From Acidimicrobiales bacterium (GTDB taxonomy: Bacteria; Actinomycetota; Acidimicrobiia; Acidimicrobiales; CADCSY01), in contig JAUJLZ010000099.1 of NCBI GenBank assembly GCA_030447125.1, positions 1-6,870 of the forward strand: a DNA stretch of 6,870 bases, read 5' to 3'. The position numbers were made by a program, and so were the translations under genes. Below the pieces are notes generated by a model, which was given only the letters and a program-made list of their open reading frames with translations, was not told where the DNA came from and made no database searches. Below, piece after piece: positions 1-4,204 of the stretch (positions are counted from its first letter, which is position 1; every line of letters begins with the position of its first letter).

Positions 1-30
1 GGTGACGGGAACCCCGAGGCGCTCGCTCAT
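1..30 (-). CDS. 5' end of an unidentified gene, cut by the window edge
   Basis: An ATG (28-30 on the minus strand) overlaps the TGA of the metallo-hydrolase gene in a four-base ATGA arrangement, the usual layout of translationally coupled genes. A good ribosome binding site, GAGAGGG (36-42), lies five bases upstream of the ATG and inside the end of the hydrolase gene. Only ten codons are visible (MSERLGVPVT), too few to assign a function or family. The start is supported by the overlap and the ribosome binding site, not by homology. It would be the fourth gene of the minus-strand cluster. Confidence 0.5.
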   Translation of the reverse strand, partial: MSERLGVPVT

Positions 31-725
31 CTCGGCCCTCTCAGGGGAACCGCCCGGCCCGGTCTGAGTCCGACCAGGAAGGGGTTGGTGGCCCGTTCCC
101 GTCCGATGGTGGTCGTCGGACCGTGGCCGGGCAGGACGGCGAGGTCGTCGTCGAGGGGGAGGATCTTGTCGACCATGGAAGCGAGGAGCGCCTCGGCGTC
201 GCCGCCGGGCAGATCGGTGCGACCGATGGAGCCGGCAAAGAGGTGGTCGCCACTGAACAGGACCGCCACCTCGCCCTTCACCTCCAGGCGCAGGCAGACC
301 GAGCCTCGAGTGTGGCCGGGTGTGTGGAGCACCGTGAAGGTCATGCCCGCACCCGAGACCCGCTGGCCGTCGTCGAGTCCGTAGATCAGCTCAGGTGGGG
401 TGAGGTCGAGGTGGTCGCCGAGGAGTTGGGCCAGCTGGCCCCCCGCACCTCGAGGATCCACCAACAGGTGGCGGTCGTCGTGATGGATGTGCACCGCCAG
501 CACCGGGTCGGCGGCGCTGACGGTGGCGATCCCCCCGACATGGTCGACGTGGCCGTGGGTGGCCAGCACGGCCACCGGCCGCAGCTCCAGCTCGGCCAGG
601 CGGGCCAGCAGGGGCTGAGGTTCGGGCGGAACGTCGACGAGGATGCACTCACCTCCGGGGCCGCCGGGAGCGACGATCCAGGCGTTGGTGCGGGCCAGCC
701 ACAAGACCAGCGGCTCGAGGAGCAC
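27..725 (-). CDS. Metallo-beta-lactamase-fold hydrolase, glyoxalase II-like
   Basis: This 232-residue cytoplasmic protein has the full metal-binding set of the metallo-beta-lactamase superfamily: T-H-G-H-V-D-H (His57, His59, Asp61, His62), T-P-G-H-T (His138), S-G-D-H (Asp160) and P-G-H-G (His201). The spacing, the length and a C-terminal R-A-T-N-P-F-L segment fit the short glyoxalase II-like (YcbL-type) branch, which hydrolyses thioesters such as S-lactoylglutathione. It lacks the long C-terminal substrate domain of classical glyoxalase II. Actinobacteria generally use mycothiol instead of glutathione, so the real substrate is open. Other superfamily activities cannot be excluded. The start is a GTG ten bases after the malQ stop. 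No strong ribosome binding site sits at a normal distance (GAGGG is 17 bases away), so translation may be coupled to malQ. No other usable start lies close upstream in frame, and the T-N-A-W strand (residues 13-16) typical of the family's N-terminus is kept. Confidence 0.88.
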   Translation of the reverse strand: MLLEPLVLWLARTNAWIVAPGGPGGECILVDVPPEPQPLLARLAELELRPVAVLATHGHVDHVGGIATVSAADPVLAVHIHHDDRHLLVDPRGAGGQLAQLLGDHLDLTPPELIYGLDDGQRVSGAGMTFTVLHTPGHTRGSVCLRLEVKGEVAVLFSGDHLFAGSIGRTDLPGGDAEALLASMVDKILPLDDDLAVLPGHGPTTTIGRERATNPFLVGLRPGRAVPLRGPR

Positions 726-735
726 CTGCCCGACG

Positions 736-2595
736 CTACCTGCCCTCGTTGAGCGCCTCGGCCACGGCGGCCACCGTCGGGTGGGCCTCGATCTCCTCGA
801 GGGGGGCGGGCAGGGCGAGGGACCAGTTGGGCCACTGATCGGTCGTTCCCGGCATGTTGGGCCGTTCCGCTACGCCAAGGGCGTCGTCGAGGGTGCCCAT
901 CAGCACCCGGCTGGGCGCCCGGGCCAGGGCCCGGTAGGTACCGGTGGTCACGACAGGCACCGCCTCGTCGGCGTCGACGCCGGCCCGCTCGCGCAGGCGG
1001 CGGTGGAGCTCGGCCTGTCCGTCCTCGTTGGGGGCGAGGCCGATCTCGCGCTGGGCGGCCAGGTCGGCGCCGGTCCAGACGCCAGCGATGGTGGGCAGGT
1101 CGTGGGTGGTCACCGCGGCCAGGGCCTGACGGGGGTAGCGCTCAGGGGGATCGGGCTCGAACCACAAGAGGCGGTACGACAGGATCTGGCGTTCGGCCAG
1201 CTCGTGGCGCACGGCGTCCTCGACCGTGCCCAGGTCCTCGCCCACGACAAAGGCGCCGGCTCGGTGGCTCTCGAGGGCGAGGATGTCGAGCAGGTCCGAC
1301 GCCGGGTAGCGCACGTAGGTGCCGGCGGACTGGCCCCCGCCGAGCGGGATCCAGAACAGGCGGAACAAGCCCATGACGTGGTCGACGCGCAGACCCCCGG
1401 CGTGGCGGAGCGAGGTGCGGATGGTCTGGATGAACGGCTCGTAGCCCGCGGCCCGCAGCTTCCAGGGGATGAAGGGGGGCAGGCCCCAGTCCTGGCCCTG
1501 GGTGTTGAATTCGTCCGGCGGGGCTCCCACCCGCACGTCGAGGGCGAGCAGGTCCTGCCAGGCCCAGGCGTCGGCCCCGCCCGGATCGAAGCCCACGGCC
1601 AGGTCCTCCACCACGGGGAGGGTGGCGGCGCTCGCCAGTTGGGTGTCCACCAGCCATTGGAGCCAGGCGTGGAAGCGGACCCGATCGGCCCGGTCCCGGG
1701 CGAAGGCGGCCACGGCGGCGCTGTCCGGGCGGCGTAGCTCCACCGGCCAGTCGTGCCACCCGTTGCCGTGGACCTCGGCGATGGCACAGAAGGTGGCGAA
1801 CTGGACCAGGGCGTCTCCCTGCTCGAGACGATAGGCGTCGAAGGCGGGGTCGACTGACGGGAAGGCGGCAAAGCACCGGGCCAGGGCGTCGGCCTTGAGG
1901 GCCCACACCCGGTCACGGTCGATGTGGCGCTCGTCGTTGAGGGCCCGTCCGGCAGTGGCCAGTCGCTCCAGGTCCTCGCCGAGTTGGCGGGCTCCGGGGA
2001 CATCGTCGAGGCAGAGGTAGAGCGGGCTGCGGTAGCGTCGGCTCGAGGGGTAGTAGGGGCTGGATGCCTGGGGGAGCGCAGGGCCTGGGGCGTGGAGCGG
2101 GTTGAGCGCAACCACACCGGCACCCTGGCCTGCGCTCCACCGGCACAGCCGCCCGAGGTCGGCCAGGTCGCCGATGCCCCAGCTCTGGCCGGAGCGGGCG
2201 GCGTAGAGCTGTACCGCCCACCCCCAGGTGCGCAGGTCGGCGGGGAGGTGGCAGCGCCCCGGGGTGACCACCAGACGGGTCGTCGGACCCTCGTCGGCCG
2301 GGCAGAGCCGGTGGTAGCCGAGGGGCAGATCAGGTGCCAGGGCTTCTACGGGGCCCAGGTCGGTCCCATCCTCGAGCACCAGGCGACAGACTCCCTGGAG
2401 GCCATGTTGTTGGCCGGCCCGCACGCACCACAGGGGCGAGCCGATGGCCGGAGGACGGGGTTGCTCGGCGCTGGCGCCCATGGCCTCGGCCACCGCCCGG
2501 AGCGACGCCCGGTCCGGCTGTTGCCAGTGGCCGGTGGCATCCCAGTACCCCGTGTCGATGCCCCACGCCCCCGGGTCCAGGTCCATCTGCGCCAC
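736..2595 (-). CDS. malQ: 4-alpha-glucanotransferase (amylomaltase, GH77)
   Basis: MalQ transfers alpha-1,4-glucan segments between maltodextrins and releases glucose, linking maltose and glycogen breakdown. The 619 residues hold the GH77 landmarks in order: S-W-G-I-G-D-L (138-144), S-P-Y-Y-P-S-S-R (179-186), G-A-P-P-D-E-F-N near 357-364 with Q-D-W-G-L-P-P after it, L-R-V-D-H with the expected nucleophile Asp405, V-G-E-D-L-G with acid/base Glu453, T-T-H-D-L with transition-state stabiliser Asp499, and P-G-T-T followed by P-N-W (582-591). The catalytic roles are assigned by family alignment. About 130 residues precede the barrel, so the protein lies between the short Thermus type (about 500) and the long E. 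coli type (about 690). The GTG start has a strong ribosome binding site; an ATG three codons later is the only close alternative. It lies 22 bases after the lipoprotein gene and 10 before the hydrolase gene. No other glycogen or maltose genes are visible. Confidence 0.95.
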   Translation of the reverse strand: MAQMDLDPGAWGIDTGYWDATGHWQQPDRASLRAVAEAMGASAEQPRPPAIGSPLWCVRAGQQHGLQGVCRLVLEDGTDLGPVEALAPDLPLGYHRLCPADEGPTTRLVVTPGRCHLPADLRTWGWAVQLYAARSGQSWGIGDLADLGRLCRWSAGQGAGVVALNPLHAPGPALPQASSPYYPSSRRYRSPLYLCLDDVPGARQLGEDLERLATAGRALNDERHIDRDRVWALKADALARCFAAFPSVDPAFDAYRLEQGDALVQFATFCAIAEVHGNGWHDWPVELRRPDSAAVAAFARDRADRVRFHAWLQWLVDTQLASAATLPVVEDLAVGFDPGGADAWAWQDLLALDVRVGAPPDEFNTQGQDWGLPPFIPWKLRAAGYEPFIQTIRTSLRHAGGLRVDHVMGLFRLFWIPLGGGQSAGTYVRYPASDLLDILALESHRAGAFVVGEDLGTVEDAVRHELAERQILSYRLLWFEPDPPERYPRQALAAVTTHDLPTIAGVWTGADLAAQREIGLAPNEDGQAELHRRLRERAGVDADEAVPVVTTGTYRALARAPSRVLMGTLDDALGVAERPNMPGTTDQWPNWSLALPAPLEEIEAHPTVAAVAEALNEGR

Positions 2596-2604
2596 CGTAT
2601 CCAG

Positions 2605-2613
2605 CCTTCCCCC
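2605..2613 (-). promoter_or_regulatory. Ribosome binding site of malQ
   Basis: GGGGGAAGG on the minus strand lies nine bases before the GTG at 2595. It supports that GTG over the ATG three codons downstream, which would be 18 bases away. The site sits in the 22-base gap and reaches up to, but not into, the stop codon of the lipoprotein gene. Confidence 0.7.
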
Positions 2614-2617
2614 GGCG

Positions 2618-3160
2618 TCAGCCGGAGCCGGCCTCGGCGTCGTCAGGCCCCTGGCCCACGTGGTCCTGGACGAACTGCTCCAGGGCGTCGAGGTCGACGC
2701 CCTCGCAGGTCTGCTTGGCCAGCCAAGCCGTGGCGACGACCGGTGCCGGCAGCGCCGGGTTGGGGGCGACCACCACCTGATCGGTGGCCAGCGACGACAC
2801 CTGGGCGGTCTCCTCCTCGGTCAGGTCGCGGTGCTGGATGAGCACGCCGCCGGTTTCGAGGACCAGCACCTGGGTCGGCCTGTCGATCGCTGCGCTCAGC
2901 ACCCCCGTGGGTGGGAGGCCACTGAGGTGGGGGCCCGAGGTGGGAGGGTCGGACTGGTAGCTGGGCTCGGGGGCACCGGGGAGCAGGTGCAGCGCCGAGC
3001 TGGGGTCGAGCCGCTCGGGGGTGACCGGACCGCAGGCGTCCTGGGCCTGCTCATCGGGACTGGGGGCCTGCGCACCGGGACTGGGACCGTCGTCTGACCC
3101 ACACGCCACCACCATGGTGAGCACCAGTCCCACCAGGATGGGCCGCAAGACCAGGCGCAT
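2618..3160 (-). CDS. Predicted lipoprotein with a DUF3105-like domain
   Basis: This is a 180-residue exported protein of unknown function. Its N-terminus is a lipoprotein signal: Arg2 and Arg6, a hydrophobic core (7-18) and a lipobox V-V-A-C with Cys20 as the expected lipidation site. A Pro/Ser/Asp-rich linker (21-40) follows, so the mature protein should be tethered to the outer face of the membrane. Residues about 66-130 resemble DUF3105: Y-Q-S-D-P-P-T-S-G-P-H (68-78), then V-L-V-L-E-T-G-G-V-L-I-Q-H (98-110). From memory of the family, the second block is normally H-S-L-E-H-G; both of its histidines are replaced here. Cys43 and Cys152 could form a disulfide in the mature protein. The ATG start is set by the signal peptide; the reading frame stays open upstream but only across the opposite-strand genes. 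The ribosome binding site is weak. It is the probable first gene of the minus-strand cluster. The lipoprotein call is firm; the domain call is moderate. Confidence 0.82.
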   Translation of the reverse strand: MRLVLRPILVGLVLTMVVACGSDDGPSPGAQAPSPDEQAQDACGPVTPERLDPSSALHLLPGAPEPSYQSDPPTSGPHLSGLPPTGVLSAAIDRPTQVLVLETGGVLIQHRDLTEEETAQVSSLATDQVVVAPNPALPAPVVATAWLAKQTCEGVDLDALEQFVQDHVGQGPDDAEAGSG

Positions 3161-3220
3161 CGGCCCAGTGTGGCGTGCCCCGGCGTGCCTCGTGTTCCGG
3201 CCCCGGAGGGTCGTCGGGCC

Positions 3221-3226
3221 TACACT
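3221..3226 (+). promoter_or_regulatory. Probable -10 element for the coiled-coil/ANTAR gene pair
   Basis: TACACT fits the actinobacterial -10 pattern TAnnnT and is followed by seven bases and then GTG (3234). That geometry places the transcription start at or within a base or two of the start codon, as in leaderless mRNAs. The nearest Shine-Dalgarno-like run, GGAGGG at 3205-3210, is 23 bases from the GTG and so too far to serve. No convincing -35 hexamer is visible. The site lies in the 73-bp gap shared with the divergent lipoprotein gene. Confidence 0.55.
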
Positions 3227-3233
3227 CGCCACC

Positions 3234-3527
3234 GTGGGTCGTACCGTGCTGGAGCGCAAGCTGTCGTCCGCCACCCGGCGGCTGAAGGAGCTGCGTGAGG
3301 AGTTGGCCGTGGTCGACGAGCAACTGGCCAGCCTGGTCGATGACGCCGACGACACCCGCCTGCGCGCTCTGGTCTCCGAGACGCCCCTCGCCGGGCGGGA
3401 GCACCAGGAGGCCCAACGCCACGTCGACGCCATGGCCCGCCACCGGCGTGACGTCGTGGGGCGCATCGAGACGCTCGAGCGCGCCCAGGACGAGCTGCTC
3501 GACCGCTTGATGGCTGAGGTCCGCTGA
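3234..3527 (+). CDS. Small coiled-coil protein of unknown function, paired with the ANTAR regulator gene
   Basis: I do not recognise this 97-residue protein. It is highly charged, with no signal peptide, membrane segment or cysteine. The first helix shows a regular heptad pattern: Leu10, Leu17, Leu24 and Leu31 in one position, with Ala13, Leu20, Val27 and Leu34 in the partner position. A break near residues 36-58 (containing V-S-E-T-P-L-A-G) precedes a second amphipathic helix with Val74, Ile78, Leu81, Leu88 and Leu92. The picture is a helical hairpin or a coiled-coil dimer. The GTG start was chosen because it follows a -10 element at leaderless spacing and marks where the heptad pattern begins; earlier in-frame starts would run back into the lipoprotein gene on the other strand. 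Its stop is two bases before the ATG of the response regulator gene, so the two should be co-transcribed. A role as partner or modulator of that regulator is inference from position only. Confidence 0.72.
   Translation: MGRTVLERKLSSATRRLKELREELAVVDEQLASLVDDADDTRLRALVSETPLAGREHQEAQRHVDAMARHRRDVVGRIETLERAQDELLDRLMAEVR
3516..3520 (+). promoter_or_regulatory. Ribosome binding site of the ANTAR regulator gene
   Basis: GAGGT lies nine bases before the ATG at 3530, within the last codons of the coiled-coil protein gene. This contrasts with the leaderless-type starts of the gene upstream and of polA, and fits the gene being internal to a transcript. Confidence 0.6.
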
Positions 3528-3529
3528 GC

Positions 3530-4105
3530 ATGGCGGCCCGCGTGGTCATCGCCGAAGACGAGGCCATCATCCGTCTCGACCTGCGGGAGACCCTCGAGGA
3601 GGCGGGCTATGAGGTCGTGGGGGAGACGGGGCGAGGCGACGAAGCCGTTTCCCTGGTCAAGGAACACGAACCCGATCTGGCCATCCTCGACATCAAGATG
3701 CCCGGCCTCGACGGGCTCTCTGCCGCCCGGGAGATCACCGGCGAGCGGCGGGCGGCCGTGCTGATCCTCACCGCCTTCTCCCAGCGAGACCTGGTGGACC
3801 GGGCCCGCGACGCCGGCGCCCTGGCCTACCTGGTCAAGCCCTTCCAGCGCTCCGAGCTGGTGCCAGCCGTGGAGGTGGCGCTGGGTCGGTTCAAGGAGAT
3901 GCGGGCGATGGAGGCGGAGATCCGGGGCTTGGAGGAGGAGCTCGACGTGCGCCGGGTGGTCGACCGGGCCAAGGGGATGCTCAGCGACGACCACGGCCTG
4001 TCCGAGCGCGACGCCTTCGCCTTCATCCAGGGCCAGGCCATGGCCGCCCGGGCCACCATGCGGACCACGGCCCAACGGGTGATCGACGGCCAGCTCTCAC
4101 CCTGA
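3530..4105 (+). CDS. pdtaR: ANTAR-domain response regulator, PdtaR-like
   Basis: This 191-residue cytoplasmic regulator has an intact receiver domain (about 3-120): acidic pair Asp10/Glu11, phospho-acceptor Asp54 in L-D-I-K-M-P, Thr81 in L-T-A-F, and Lys103 in V-K-P-F. A coiled-coil linker with E-A-E-I-R-G-L-E-E-E-L (127-138) leads into a C-terminal ANTAR domain (about 135-187) carrying the typical D-R-A-K-G-M-L (145-151) and the Ala/aromatic helices after it. ANTAR proteins bind RNA with paired hexaloop hairpins and prevent transcription termination. The domain order and length match M. tuberculosis PdtaR (Rv1626), which is phosphorylated by the histidine kinase PdtaS. No kinase gene is present here. 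The gene follows the coiled-coil protein gene by two bases and has a good ribosome binding site. The symbol rests on architecture plus nearness to polA, which M. tuberculosis shares. I saw no obvious paired-hairpin target in the window. Confidence 0.92.
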   Translation: MAARVVIAEDEAIIRLDLRETLEEAGYEVVGETGRGDEAVSLVKEHEPDLAILDIKMPGLDGLSAAREITGERRAAVLILTAFSQRDLVDRARDAGALAYLVKPFQRSELVPAVEVALGRFKEMRAMEAEIRGLEEELDVRRVVDRAKGMLSDDHGLSERDAFAFIQGQAMAARATMRTTAQRVIDGQLSP

Positions 4106-4204
4106 TCCTCGCTCGTTGCGGCCGTCAGGGTCGCCGGCCTGGGAGGCGGGCAGGGCCACCACCGGCCATTCCCATGAACGTGGCAGGTCGTAGCATCGGC
4201 CTTC
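4106..4204 (+). other. Intergenic gap between the ANTAR regulator gene and polA
   Basis: This 99-bp stretch has no convincing rho-independent terminator. A short GCCGG/CCGGC inverted pair is visible, but it has no following T run. The right end holds the putative polA -10 element. An ATG at 4174 opens out of frame with polA. Transcription from the regulator gene could read through into polA. Confidence 0.5.
4191..4196 (+). promoter_or_regulatory. Probable -10 element for polA
   Basis: TAGCAT matches TAnnnT and lies eight bases before the GTG at 4205, again a leaderless-type arrangement. The nearest purine-rich run, GGCAGG (4182-4187), is 17 bases away, too far for a normal ribosome binding site. 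No clear -35 hexamer is seen. Confidence 0.5.

Noticed and set aside
123..752. A 209-codon plus-strand open frame opposite the metallo-hydrolase
   Set aside because: The minus strand holds the complete metal-ligand set; the plus frame is a compositional shadow that also runs into malQ.
643..1737. A 364-codon plus-strand open frame opposite malQ
   Set aside because: Its Gly/Val/His-rich composition is typical of the antisense frame of a G+C-rich gene. The minus strand carries the full GH77 motif set, and the plus frame shows no recognisable domain.
3021..3233. Longer N-terminus for the coiled-coil protein from an earlier in-frame start
   Set aside because: The extra 71 residues would be antisense to the lipoprotein signal peptide and linker, lack the heptad pattern, and have proline/glycine-rich shadow composition.
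3161..4075. Upstream extension of the lipoprotein frame, giving a 485-residue minus-strand protein that crosses the coiled-coil and ANTAR genes
   Set aside because: The extension is antisense to a clear receiver plus ANTAR gene, and the lipoprotein signal peptide marks the true start at 3160.
4133..4171. Possible terminator hairpin (GCCGG...CCGGC) after the ANTAR gene
   Set aside because: The stem is only about five pairs with a long loop and no T run; such pairs are expected by chance at this G+C level.
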